A DNA stretch of 16,919 nucleotides from Thermoplasmata archaeon (GCA_030040625.1 JASHTI010000017.1:1-16919), one strand, 5' to 3'; shown: positions 6,937 to 14,210, counted from the first letter of the stretch. The notes: generated from the letters alone by a model not told the origin. Numbers and translations are program-made.

Positions 6937-7272
6937 ATGGTCCTGGGCGACCCGCGCAGCGGCCCGGGGGGTCGGCGGCGGGAGGCGACGGACCTCTACG
7001 CGACCGTCCTCGAGGTGATCAAGCGCTACCACGGGGCCGCCCGGGTCACCCGGATCTCCTACGGCGCGGGGATGCCGGTCGACCGGCTCCGGACCCTGCT
7101 CGAGCGCCTGGTGGCGCTCGGGCTCGCGCACGTCGAGGAGCAGGACGGCCGCCCCCTCTACGACCTCACCGCGCGGGGCCAGGAGTTCCTCGATACGTAC
7201 TGGAAGATGCGGGCCTACGTCGAGGTGCTCGGGCCGATCGGCCGGGACGTCCGGCGCGGGGCTCAGCCGTAG
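6937..7272 (+). CDS. Small winged-helix DNA-binding protein (HTH_45-like)
   Basis: The 111-residue protein is almost entirely one winged helix. Helix 1 is DLYATVLEVIKRYHG, followed by VTRISYGAGMPVDRLRTLLERLVALGL (recognition region, about residues 35-65). The wing then reads HVEEQDGRPLYDLTARG, and a C-terminal helix runs EFLDTYWKMRAYVEVLG. The I-x-Y-x-A-x-M, L-x-x-L-x-x-L-G-L and Y-x-L-T-x-x-G-x-x-F-L pattern matches small archaeal winged-helix regulators of the HTH_45 type. It starts 23 nt after the beta-helix gene in the same direction. A GGAG at 6923-6926 sits 10 nt before the ATG, so it is probably translated from the same transcript. Autoregulation of the pair is a reasonable guess only. 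Its 3' end overlaps the convergent rhodanese gene by 10 nt. Confidence 0.85.
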   Translation: MVLGDPRSGPGGRRREATDLYATVLEVIKRYHGAARVTRISYGAGMPVDRLRTLLERLVALGLAHVEEQDGRPLYDLTARGQEFLDTYWKMRAYVEVLGPIGRDVRRGAQP

Positions 7273-7589
7273 CGCGGGACGGACGGGTCGACCTGGCGGG
7301 ACCAGGCGTCGATCCCGCCGTGAAGGTTCGCGACCTCGGGGAACCCGTGGTGCTCGAGAAAACCGGCGACCATCGCCGAGCGGGTTCCCCCATGGCAGTA
7401 GACGACGATCGGCCGGTCCTTGGGAAGCTCGGCGAGGCGCCCGGCGACCTCCGCCATCGGGATGTGGATCGAGGGCTCGATGCGCGCGGTCGCCCGCTCG
7501 AACTCCTCGCGAACATCCAGCAGGACGACCGCGGCGGGCGTCTCCTTCAGGCGACGGGCGACCTCGGCCGGCGCGAGCTCTCGGACCAT
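7263..7589 (-). CDS. Single-domain rhodanese-like sulfurtransferase
   Basis: This is a 108-residue rhodanese domain. LLDVREEFERATARIEPSIHIP is the family's DVR/E-x-x-x-H-I-x-x-A-x-H-I-P region (about 23-44, with S40 where alanine or histidine is often found). The active-site loop is CHGGTRS with C65 as the persulfide-carrying cysteine, and a final LHGGIDAW motif is present. Such proteins move sulfane sulfur to acceptors such as cyanide, thiols or tRNA-thiolation systems; the acceptor here is unknown. The ATG at 7589 begins just before the conserved fold, and the long in-frame extension upstream to 9419 is antisense to the copper ATPase and rejected. A TTAAGCG-type island near 7636-7643 on the minus strand could be its promoter. 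It is divergent from the P-type ATPase. Confidence 0.92.
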   Translation of the reverse strand: MVRELAPAEVARRLKETPAAVVLLDVREEFERATARIEPSIHIPMAEVAGRLAELPKDRPIVVYCHGGTRSAMVAGFLEHHGFPEVANLHGGIDAWSRQVDPSVPRYG

Positions 7590-7646
7590 CGCCCGGCCAG
7601 TCGCGGTGCGGAGAAAGCGTTTCCCGCGCGCCGACGCGCTTAACCG

Positions 7647-7666
7647 GGGCCGCCGGCTGGCGGCCC
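7647..7666. repeat. Perfect 8-bp stem/4-nt loop inverted repeat between rhodanese and copper ATPase
   Basis: GGGCCGCC at 7647-7654 and GGCGGCCC at 7659-7666 are exact reverse complements around the loop GGCT. The repeat sits in the 138-nt divergent intergenic region, just beside the TTAA island. It could be a regulator site or a hairpin in a transcript leader. A perfect 8-bp arm pair is expected about once in a window of this size and GC content, so function is uncertain. Confidence 0.4.
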
Positions 7667-7715
7667 TCGCGGTCGGGCCGGGGGCTTTCGGGGCGCGGGC
7701 GCACCGGCCGGCGGC

Positions 7716-7724
7716 GAGGGGTGG
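7716..7724 (+). promoter_or_regulatory. Ribosome binding site supporting the TTG start of the copper ATPase
   Basis: GAGGGGTGG contains two partial matches to the archaeal Shine-Dalgarno GGAGGTG and ends 3 nt before the TTG at 7728. The TTG reading begins MATDPVCGM, which is exactly where YHS domains begin, so this site supports TTG over the later ATG at codon 9. Confidence 0.4.
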
Positions 7725-7727
7725 GGA

Positions 7728-9848
7728 TTGGCGACGGACCCGGTCTGCGGCATGTACGTCGAGGAGGGTCCCGGCGCCCTTCGGCTCGACCGGGACAACC
7801 GGACCTACTTCTTCTGCTGCCCGGATTGCCGTCGGTCCTTCGCGGCGCCCGAGGCGGCGCGCCGGCGGCTCGCCGGTCGGCTCGCTGTTGCCTGGCCGCT
7901 CTCCGTGGTGATCCTGATCTTGACCTGGGCGGCGCCCGCGTCGCCCGGTCCCTGGCTCGCCGCCGCGCTGGCGGCCGTCGTGCAGGCGTATCCGGGCGCC
8001 GGTTTCTACGCGGGAGCGTTCGAAGCCGTGCGTCGGCGTGTCGGCAATATGGACCTTCTCATCGCGGTCGGGAGCACGGCGGCCTTCGGCTACAGTCTCG
8101 CCGTGCTGGTCGCCCCGGGTCGTCTGCCCCCGACGACGTACTTCGACGCCTCGTCCCTGATCGTCACGGTGATCCTCACCGGCACCTACCTCGAGAGCCT
8201 CACCCGGCGGCGCGCCAGCTCCGCGCTCCGGTCGCTCGGCGAGCTCCTCCCGAGCCTCGCACTCCGGCTCGAGCCGGACGGCGAGCGAAACGTCCCGGTG
8301 GGGGAGCTCCGGGTCGGCGACCGCGTGCGCGTGCCGGCGGGGGCTCGCGTCCCGGTCGACGGGATCGTGCGCGAGGGTCGGACGGCGCTCGAGGAGGCCC
8401 TCCTCACCGGAGAGTCGATGCCGGTCCTCCGGGGACCCGGCGAGCGCGTGATCGCGGGCGCGCACAACCTGGAGGGTCCGATCCTCGTCGAGGCGACCGC
8501 GACCGGCCCGGACACGTTCGTCGCGCGCGTCGGCGCGTTGCTGGAGGAGGCCGAGCTGGGCCGCGTGCCTCTTCAGAGGGAGGCGGACCGCCTGGCCGCG
8601 GCCTTCGTTCCGGTCGTGCTCGCCGTGGCGGGGGCCGCGGGGGCGTTCTGGTTCTTCGCGGGAGGCACCAGCTGGACCCTCGGCCTGCTGGTCTTCGTCG
8701 CCGTGGCCGTCACCGCCTGCCCGTGCGCCTTCGGCCTCGCGACGCCCGCGGCGCTCCTGGTCGGCACCGGGCGGGCCGCGGAGGAAGGGATCCTCTTCCG
8801 TGGAGGCGACGCCATCGAGCGTGCCGCCCGGGTGGATACGGTCCTGCTCGACAAGACCGGGACGCTGACCGCCGGAACCCCGGAGCTCGTCGACCTCCCG
8901 ACCGCGCCTCCGCTCGCGGAGGCGGAGGCCCTCGCCGTCGCGGCCGGGCTCGAGGCCGGAGTGTGGCATCCGCTCGCCCGTGCCGTCCTCGACGCCGCCC
9001 GTGCGCGGGGTTTGACCCCGGCCACGCTGGAGGAGGTCACCCTCCTTCCCGGGGTCGGGGTCCGGGGGCGTGAGGGAGGGACCGTGTGGGAGCTGCGCCG
9101 AGGGGAGGGCCCCCGCGGAGTTCCGGACCCCCTCCGGGCGGCGGCGAACCGCGCCGAGGCCCGGGGTCGGGCGTGGTCGCTCCTCCGCCGCGACGGGCGC
9201 CCCGTCGCGCTGCTCGCGTTCCGTGCCGCGCCGGCCGTCGGCGCCGCCGAGGCGGTCCGGGAGCTGACGGCCTCGGGGTACCGCCTCGCGATGGTCACCG
9301 GCGACCAACCCGGTGCAGCGCAGGCCGTCGCGCGGGAACTGGGGATCGGCGAGGTCCATGCCGCCGTGACCCCTGCGGGCAAGGTGTCGCTCGTCGAACG
9401 GTTCCAGGCCGAGGGCCACCGTGTCGCGTTCGTGGGCGACGGTGTGAACGACGCGGCCGCCCTCGCCGCCGCGGACGTCGGGATCGCCGTCGGGTCCGGT
9501 GCGGAGGTGGCGCGAGAGGCCGGACAGGTGCTGCTCGTCCAGCCGGACCTTCGGGGCGCCCCTCGCGCCCTCGGCTGGGCCCGAGGGATCGTACGCCGGG
9601 TCGGCGGCAACCTCGCCTGGGCGGTCGGTTACAACGCGGTCCTGCTGCCGATCGCCGCCGGCGCGCTCATCCCCTTCCTCGGCCCCGGGATCTACCGGTA
9701 CCTACCGATCCTCGGCGCCGTGGCGATGGGTCTCTCCTCGACCACCGTGCTGCTCGGCTCGCTGACGGTGGCGCCCCGGGCAAGGGCGGTCCCGCGCGTC
9801 CCTCCCGCTGGCCACCGTCGCCCGGAGCCGTCGCTTGAGACGGTCTGA
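7728..9848 (+). CDS. copA: Cu(I)-type P1B ATPase with N-terminal YHS domain
   Basis: The 706-residue heavy-metal pump has all catalytic landmarks: TGES (227-230) in the actuator domain, D375 in DKTGTLT as the phosphorylated aspartate, H414-P415 in the nucleotide domain and GDGVND (570-575). Metal specificity reads as P1B-1, Cu(I) export: CPC (331-333) followed by P340, then N-x6-Y-N-x4-P (628-641) and M-x-x-S-S near 667-671 in the last helix. Residues 3-40 form a YHS domain (TDPVCGM, then C30, C31 and C34) instead of the more usual HMA domain, and may bind incoming copper or sense it. The start is TTG. There is no adjacent copper chaperone or CopY/CsoR-like regulator. The C-terminal 30 residues are proline/arginine-rich and unstructured. 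It is divergent from the rhodanese gene. Confidence 0.94.
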   Translation: MATDPVCGMYVEEGPGALRLDRDNRTYFFCCPDCRRSFAAPEAARRRLAGRLAVAWPLSVVILILTWAAPASPGPWLAAALAAVVQAYPGAGFYAGAFEAVRRRVGNMDLLIAVGSTAAFGYSLAVLVAPGRLPPTTYFDASSLIVTVILTGTYLESLTRRRASSALRSLGELLPSLALRLEPDGERNVPVGELRVGDRVRVPAGARVPVDGIVREGRTALEEALLTGESMPVLRGPGERVIAGAHNLEGPILVEATATGPDTFVARVGALLEEAELGRVPLQREADRLAAAFVPVVLAVAGAAGAFWFFAGGTSWTLGLLVFVAVAVTACPCAFGLATPAALLVGTGRAAEEGILFRGGDAIERAARVDTVLLDKTGTLTAGTPELVDLPTAPPLAEAEALAVAAGLEAGVWHPLARAVLDAARARGLTPATLEEVTLLPGVGVRGREGGTVWELRRGEGPRGVPDPLRAAANRAEARGRAWSLLRRDGRPVALLAFRAAPAVGAAEAVRELTASGYRLAMVTGDQPGAAQAVARELGIGEVHAAVTPAGKVSLVERFQAEGHRVAFVGDGVNDAAALAAADVGIAVGSGAEVAREAGQVLLVQPDLRGAPRALGWARGIVRRVGGNLAWAVGYNAVLLPIAAGALIPFLGPGIYRYLPILGAVAMGLSSTTVLLGSLTVAPRARAVPRVPPAGHRRPEPSLETV

Positions 9849-9862
9849 CAAGGGCCCCGAGG

Positions 9863-9870
9863 AGTTTTCT
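9863..9870 (+). promoter_or_regulatory. Possible TATA-like element ahead of the ABC permease
   Basis: AGTTTTCT is the only AT-rich stretch in the 45-nt gap after the copper ATPase, and its centre is about 27 nt before the ATG at 9894. That spacing fits a leaderless transcript. The surrounding GGAG-TTTT-CTCC could equally form a very small hairpin. Confidence 0.3.
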
Positions 9871-9893
9871 CCCGCGTCGGTACCTTCGCGCCG

Positions 9894-10721
9894 ATGGGTC
9901 AGTCGGTTCTACCGTCGGACTACGCGCAGTGGATGATCGCCGCGCGGCGGCAGCTGCGCTTCTATCTGCGAACCTGGCGATTCATCGGCCTGCTGATCTT
10001 CGTCCTGATCATCGGCGTCGCGGGGACCGCCCTCTCCATCGCCTACCACGACAGCGGAACGTCCGCGGCGAACAACTTCGCCGGTCTGACGACCGGGCTC
10101 TCGACGCTCGGGATCATCATCTGCGCGTTCATGGGCGGCGACGCGATCGCGATGGACTTCGGCAGCGGCACCGGCTACTACCTGCTGGTCCTGCCGGTCC
10201 GACGGCGCGTGCTACTGCTCGGACGGTACGCCGCGGCGTTCCTCGCCTCGTTCGCCCTGATCCTCGTCCTGTACGCCTTCGGGCTCTTCAGCACCGTCTG
10301 GTTCTACGGGATCGGGCGGGTCCCCTGGTTCGCCCTCGGCTCGTCCATCGGCCTGGCGGCGCTGTTCGCCCTCGCCGTGATCTCGACCGCGTTCCTGTTC
10401 AGCGCCTTCTTCCGCAGCCCGGCGGTGAGCATGGTCGTCACCATCCTCGTCCTGTTCCTCGGCTTCGAGATCCTCGACGGGGCGCTGAGCGTGACCTCGG
10501 TCGAGCCGTGGTTCTCGCTGCTCTACGCCGGCGGCGCGCTCTCGCTCCCGTTCCAACCGCTGCCCCACAAGACCGTGATCACCGGCATGGGGGCCCGGAT
10601 GCTGACGCTGACGACCTGGAACCCGCACCTCTGGGAAGGGGCGGCGATCATGATCGTCTACTTCGTGGTCGGCCTCGTCCTCAGCCTGGTCCTCTACGAC
10701 TACAAGGAGTCGAAGGGATGA
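9894..10721 (+). CDS. ABC-2 type transporter permease
   Basis: The 275-residue protein has six predicted membrane segments: near residues 31-50 (FIGLLIFVLIIGVAGTA), 65-85, 112-133, 145-170, 175-195 and the C-terminal 250-268. The cytosolic N-terminus carries RRQLRFYLRTWRF before the first helix, as in ABC-2 permeases of the multidrug, antibiotic or bacteriocin export type. The loop after the second helix reads MGGDAIAMDFGSGTGYYLLVLPVRRR, a typical coupling region with the LPV-R pattern. The stop overlaps the start of the next gene (ATGA), so the two products are translationally coupled and form one exporter. Substrate unknown. It lies 45 nt after the copper ATPase but probably has its own promoter. 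Confidence 0.9.
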   Translation: MGQSVLPSDYAQWMIAARRQLRFYLRTWRFIGLLIFVLIIGVAGTALSIAYHDSGTSAANNFAGLTTGLSTLGIIICAFMGGDAIAMDFGSGTGYYLLVLPVRRRVLLLGRYAAAFLASFALILVLYAFGLFSTVWFYGIGRVPWFALGSSIGLAALFALAVISTAFLFSAFFRSPAVSMVVTILVLFLGFEILDGALSVTSVEPWFSLLYAGGALSLPFQPLPHKTVITGMGARMLTLTTWNPHLWEGAAIMIVYFVVGLVLSLVLYDYKESKG

Positions 10722-11665
10722 GCGACACGTCCTCGATCGAGGTCCAGGGGCTCACCAAGGCCTACTTCGGGGGCGTCGCCCCCGCGCTCCGGGACGCGAC
10801 GTTCCGCTACGAAGGGGCCGGCGCGATCGGCTACCTGGGCCCGAACGGCGCCGGCAAGACGACGACCCTGAAGGTGCTCACGGGGCTGCTGCGTCCGACG
10901 CACGGGCGGGCCCTGCTCAACGGCATTGACGTGACGCGGTCGCGCAAGCGCGCGCTCGCGGACGTCGGCTCCGTGATCGAGAGCCCGGAGCCGTACCCGT
11001 CGCAGACGGTCGCCGAGGCGATCGAGATGGTCGGCGAATTCCGGGGGGCGCCTCGGGGCGAGCTCGGGGCCGAGATCGCGCGGCTCTCGGAGAGCCTCGA
11101 CCTGCCGCCGCTGGACGCGCGGTGCGGGGCGCTCTCGAAGGGCCAGCGGCAGAGGGTCGTGCTCGCCGCCTCCCTGGTCGGCGATCCGCGGATCGTCATC
11201 CTGGACGAGCCGACCACCGGTCTCGACCCGAAGGAACGGATCCTGATCCGCAATCTTCTGAACCAGCTCAAGAAGGACCATCTGATCCTGATGAGCTCCC
11301 ACCTGATGCAGGAGGTCACGGAGATCTGCGATCAGGTGATCTTCATCAACCAGGGACAGATCCTGCTGCGCGATACCGTAGAGAACGTCGCCAACCGCTT
11401 CCGCTCGAGGGCGGTGGACGTCGAGTTCGCGACGCCGATCCTGGTCGACAAGATCCGCGCCCTGGGCCCGGCGTTCACCAGCGCCACGGTCGTCGGCGAG
11501 CGTCGGTTCCGCCTTTCGTTCGACGGGTCGATCGATGCCCGCGCGTCGCTCCTCCGCGGGCTCGTGACGGTCGGTCCCGTGATCGGCTACCAGAGCGCCT
11601 CGCTCGCGCTCGAGGACGCCTACCTCGCGCTGGTGGCCGGCGGGGCGAACGGGGCCCCCGCGTAG
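10718..11665 (+). CDS. ABC transporter ATP-binding protein (ABC-2 exporter partner)
   Basis: The 315-residue nucleotide-binding subunit has Walker A GPNGAGKT (41-48), signature LSKGQ (139-143), Walker B IVILDEP (159-165), D-loop GLD and switch histidine H195 in SSH. The Q-loop position is within SVIESPEPYP, the IESP form common in lantibiotic or drug-export ATPases rather than a glutamine. Residues from about 230 form the C-terminal accessory domain usually found in these exporters. The start ATG overlaps the permease stop by 4 nt, and GGAG at 10706-10709 inside the permease is a fitting ribosome binding site. An in-frame extension back to 9929 is out of register with the permease reading and is rejected. 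It converges on the MFS gene, with both stops inside one palindrome. Confidence 0.95.
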   Translation: MSDTSSIEVQGLTKAYFGGVAPALRDATFRYEGAGAIGYLGPNGAGKTTTLKVLTGLLRPTHGRALLNGIDVTRSRKRALADVGSVIESPEPYPSQTVAEAIEMVGEFRGAPRGELGAEIARLSESLDLPPLDARCGALSKGQRQRVVLAASLVGDPRIVILDEPTTGLDPKERILIRNLLNQLKKDHLILMSSHLMQEVTEICDQVIFINQGQILLRDTVENVANRFRSRAVDVEFATPILVDKIRALGPAFTSATVVGERRFRLSFDGSIDARASLLRGLVTVGPVIGYQSASLALEDAYLALVAGGANGAPA

Positions 11666-11697
11666 GTCCCCGCGCCGGGCGGCGCGTCCCCTACGCG
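11659..11697. terminator. Bidirectional terminator-like palindrome containing both convergent stop codons
   Basis: Outer arms CGCGTAGG (11659-11666) and CCTACGCG (11690-11697) are exact reverse complements. Inside them CGCGCC (11671-11676) and GGCGCG (11681-11686) form a second perfect stem around GGGC. The left arm holds the TAG of the ABC ATPase and the right arm holds the TAG of the MFS gene read on the other strand, so each transcript would end in the same hairpin. Archaeal termination usually relies on U-tracts, and none follows here, so the structure is clear but its function is inferred. Confidence 0.6.
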
Positions 11698-12914
11698 CGG
11701 TTGGCGGTCGCGGAGATCCGGGGGACGACCCAGCGCTGCCCGACGAGGAGCGCCGGGACGGCGGGCACCATCAGGATCGCCCAGGTCACGGGGGACGAGA
11801 GTCCGAGGGCGAGGACGAGCCCCCCGAGCGTCGTGGCGAGCACCTGGCCGATGCTCAGGAAGGCGAAGAACGCCCCGTTGTAGGCCCCGACCTCCCCGGC
11901 CGGCGCGACGTTCGAGGGGAGCGTCGACGTCGGTATCGAGAGGACGTTCTCGCCCATCGTCAGCACGAGGACCGCGGCGAGGAACCCCGCGAGCGCGATC
12001 GACCGCCACAGCTCCACCACCCCGAAGAACAGGAAGCCGCCGACGTAGAGGGCGGTCCCCAGCACCATGAGGGACGTGTGCCGGTGGCCGTGCGCGGCCC
12101 GGGTCGTCGGCGCCTGGGCGACCACGACCAGCACGCCGTTCAGCGCGAGGCCGAGGCCGATGTCGGCGTACGGCAGCCCGACGACGGTGTTGGCGTACAG
12201 CGGGAACGTCGTCTGCCACTGGTTGACCGAGAGCTCGAGGACCGCGAAGACGGCGCAGAAGAGAAGGAAGCCGCGGTCGCGGGCGAGCACGTTCCAGGTC
12301 CCGGCCCGCGAACCGCCGGTGGGGCGGGCGATCCCGCGCGCCCGATCCCGGTCGTACGGGGTCGGCTCGAGGACGAGCGCCAGGAGCGAGGTGCTGGCGA
12401 TGAGGACGGCCCCGGCGGCGAAGCCGACCTCCGGGAACCCGATCACGCCGATGAGCGCGCCCCCGGCGAAGACGCCGGTGGTGAAGCCGAGGTTCCAGCC
12501 GATGCGGAACCAGGTGAACCCCTCGGTCCGGTCCGCCCCCTGCGCCAGATCGGCGACGTACGCCGACAGCGCCGGTCCGCCGATCGCCCCCGCCGCGCTC
12601 ACCAGCGAGCCGGCGGCAAGCACCCCGACGAGGAACTGGGCGTGCATCGACGCCCCGGTCGCGAGCACGCCCCCGGCCTCCAGCGCCAGGGAGACCAGGA
12701 AGACGGGCCGACGTCCGAGGCGGTCCGCGATCGCTCCCGCGAACGGCAGGATCGTGATCGGCAGGACGGCCAGCAGCGCGACGAGGAGCCCGATCTGGAG
12801 GTAGCCGAGACCGAGGACGTTCCGGAGGTAGAGCGCGATGAACGGACTGATCAGGCTGAGCCCCGTCGCCCGGACGACCGCCCCGAAGGCGAGCCATCGG
12901 ATGTTCCGGTCCAT
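11691..12914 (-). CDS. Major facilitator superfamily transporter (drug-export-like)
   Basis: The 407-residue protein has about 12 hydrophobic segments in two halves. The MFS motif A between helices 2 and 3 is visible as GAIADRLGRRPVF (about 60-72), and arginines in the first helix (RATGLSLISPFIALYL) resemble multidrug or sugar effluxers. The cytosolic central loop around residues 180-210 (PTPYDRDRARGI) divides the halves. Substrate cannot be told from sequence; efflux of small molecules is the family default. A strong GGAGG lies 11 nt before the ATG. It converges on the ABC exporter across 25 nt and is divergent from Taw1, with a 134-nt gap between them. Confidence 0.92.
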   Translation of the reverse strand: MDRNIRWLAFGAVVRATGLSLISPFIALYLRNVLGLGYLQIGLLVALLAVLPITILPFAGAIADRLGRRPVFLVSLALEAGGVLATGASMHAQFLVGVLAAGSLVSAAGAIGGPALSAYVADLAQGADRTEGFTWFRIGWNLGFTTGVFAGGALIGVIGFPEVGFAAGAVLIASTSLLALVLEPTPYDRDRARGIARPTGGSRAGTWNVLARDRGFLLFCAVFAVLELSVNQWQTTFPLYANTVVGLPYADIGLGLALNGVLVVVAQAPTTRAAHGHRHTSLMVLGTALYVGGFLFFGVVELWRSIALAGFLAAVLVLTMGENVLSIPTSTLPSNVAPAGEVGAYNGAFFAFLSIGQVLATTLGGLVLALGLSSPVTWAILMVPAVPALLVGQRWVVPRISATANRA

Positions 12915-12925
12915 TCCCGCCCCCC

Positions 12926-12930
12926 CCTCC
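12926..12930 (-). promoter_or_regulatory. Shine-Dalgarno of the MFS gene
   Basis: On the minus strand GGAGG, followed by a run of G, lies 11 nt before the ATG at 12914. It is one of the few clear Shine-Dalgarno sites in the window and implies a transcript with a real leader, unlike the neighbouring genes with close TATA boxes. Confidence 0.5.
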
Positions 12931-13015
12931 GCGGGCGCCCGCGAAAGCTCCGCGTCGCGGCCGCGCGCGACGTCCGGCCGAGGCGCGGCGCCCGGGCCGC
13001 TCGCCTCGCGAGAGG

Positions 13016-13021
13016 ATATTA
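13016..13021 (+). promoter_or_regulatory. TATA box for taw1
   Basis: ATATTA is centred about 30 nt before the ATG at 13049, predicting a leader of only a few nucleotides. An 8-nt palindrome CTCGCGAG (13005-13012) sits immediately upstream, where BRE or an operator would lie. Confidence 0.6.
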
Positions 13022-13048
13022 CGGCTGACGCATCGCCCGGTCGCCGAG

Positions 13049-14029
13049 ATGGGGGACCAGGACCTCGCGGTCGAGCTCGCCGACCAAGGCTACCAGCTCG
13101 TCGGCCGGCACAGCGCCGTCAAGCTCTGCTACTGGAGCCGGGAGTCGATCACCCGGGGGCGGGACTGCTACAAGGGCCGCTTCTACGGGATCGAGAGCCA
13201 CCGGTGCCTTCAGATGTCACCGGCGATCGACTCGTGCAATCTCACCTGCCGGTTCTGCTGGCGCAACCAGGGCTGGGAGAACGACGCCACGATGGAGTCG
13301 TTCGACGAGCCGGAGCGACTCCTGGAGAAGTCGATCGCGGCGCAGCGACGCATCCTCTCCGGTTTCAAGGGCGACCCCGCCGTGGCGCGCGAGAAGTGGG
13401 AGGAGGCGCAGACCCCCCGCCACATCGCGATCTCGCTCACCGGTGAACCGACGCTCTACCCGAAGATGAACCGCTTCCTCGAGATCTGCCACGACCAGGG
13501 GATCACGACGTTCCTCGTCACCAACGGCACGAACCCGGACGCCCTTCGGGCGCTGGACCCCCTGCCGACCCAGCTCTACGTCTCGGTCACGGCGCCGAAC
13601 GCGGAGATCTTCGAGCGGTTGACCCGGCCCAGCCAGGGGGACGCCTGGCAGCGGCTCCGCGAGTCGCTCGCGATCGTGCGGGACCTGCGGACCCGCCGGG
13701 TCGTGCGCCACACCCTCGTCCGCGGCTGGAACCTCGGGTGGGCCGACGCCTACGCCGACCTCGACCTCCTCGCGCGGCCGGACTTCATCGAACCCAAGGG
13801 CTACGTCTACATGGGCCGGTCGCGCCAGCGCCTCGGGCACGACCACGTCCCCGAGCATACCGAGATCGCGCGCTTCGCCGGTCGCTTGGCCGTCCGCACC
13901 GGCTACCGCGTGCTCGACGCCTCGCCGGAGTCCAAGGTCGTCCTGCTCGGGCGCGGCTCCGTCGACCGCTACCTGCCGGGACGCGCGCCGCCCGAGGGGG
14001 CTGGCCTGCCGATGGCGCCCGCCGGCTAG
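13049..14029 (+). CDS. taw1: tRNA 4-demethylwyosine synthase (Taw1/TYW1 family radical SAM enzyme)
   Basis: The 326-residue enzyme condenses N1-methylguanosine-37 of tRNA-Phe with carbons from pyruvate to make the tricyclic base of wyosine. The radical-SAM cluster cysteines are C63, C67 and C70 (SCNLTCRFCW). A second cluster is held by C27, C40 and C53, the extra triad specific to the family. SLTGEPTLYP (about 129-138) is the family's SAM-binding GE region. VSVTAPNAEIFERLTRP and HTLVRGWN are further conserved segments. The archaeal form lacks the flavodoxin domain of eukaryotic TYW1, as here. Its stop shares CTAG with the convergent Sec61-beta gene. A downstream Trm5-type or Taw2 gene is not in the window. 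Confidence 0.96.
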   Translation: MGDQDLAVELADQGYQLVGRHSAVKLCYWSRESITRGRDCYKGRFYGIESHRCLQMSPAIDSCNLTCRFCWRNQGWENDATMESFDEPERLLEKSIAAQRRILSGFKGDPAVAREKWEEAQTPRHIAISLTGEPTLYPKMNRFLEICHDQGITTFLVTNGTNPDALRALDPLPTQLYVSVTAPNAEIFERLTRPSQGDAWQRLRESLAIVRDLRTRRVVRHTLVRGWNLGWADAYADLDLLARPDFIEPKGYVYMGRSRQRLGHDHVPEHTEIARFAGRLAVRTGYRVLDASPESKVVLLGRGSVDRYLPGRAPPEGAGLPMAPAG

Positions 14030-14187
14030 ACGAGCCGCCAGTTGAGGATCTCGACCAGGAACGCCGCGCCGATGCCCATCCCGACCACGAGGTAGGGGTT
14101 GAGCTTGAGCGCCCGGCTCTCCTCCATGTCGTAGTACTGGATGAGGCCCGCGGCGCTGGAGAAGCCGGAGCGTTTGTTGTCGGGCAT
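14026..14187 (-). CDS. secG: Preprotein translocase Sec61-beta (SecG/SecBeta) subunit
   Basis: This 53-residue protein matches archaeal Sec61-beta in size and layout. A short basic N-terminus (PDNKRSG) is followed by the conserved SSAAGLIQYYDMEES segment, then KLNPYLV leading into one membrane helix (about residues 31-49) and a short outer end. It is the small tail-anchored-like subunit of the SecYE-beta channel. The coding frame was read directly from the minus strand, from ATG at 14187 to TAG at 14026-14028. That TAG overlaps the convergent taw1 TAG as CTAG. A TATA box lies 26-27 nt before the ATG, so the transcript is probably leaderless. Confidence 0.95.
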   Translation of the reverse strand: MPDNKRSGFSSAAGLIQYYDMEESRALKLNPYLVVGMGIGAAFLVEILNWRLV

Positions 14188-14210
14188 CGCGTCTTGGAGC
14201 GGAGCCCGTT

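Noticed and set aside
7590..9419. N-terminal extension of the rhodanese frame to 718 residues
   Set aside because: The extension lies antisense to the copper ATPase, is low-complexity, and the rhodanese domain is complete from the ATG at 7589.
9929..10717. N-terminal extension of the ABC ATPase frame
   Set aside because: It overlaps the permease in another frame. The permease has clear membrane helices, and the ATGA junction gives a normal start at 10718.
12078..13028. Plus-strand open frame opposite the MFS transporter
   Set aside because: It is charged, repetitive antisense translation. The minus-strand gene has 12 membrane helices, the MFS motif A and a strong Shine-Dalgarno.
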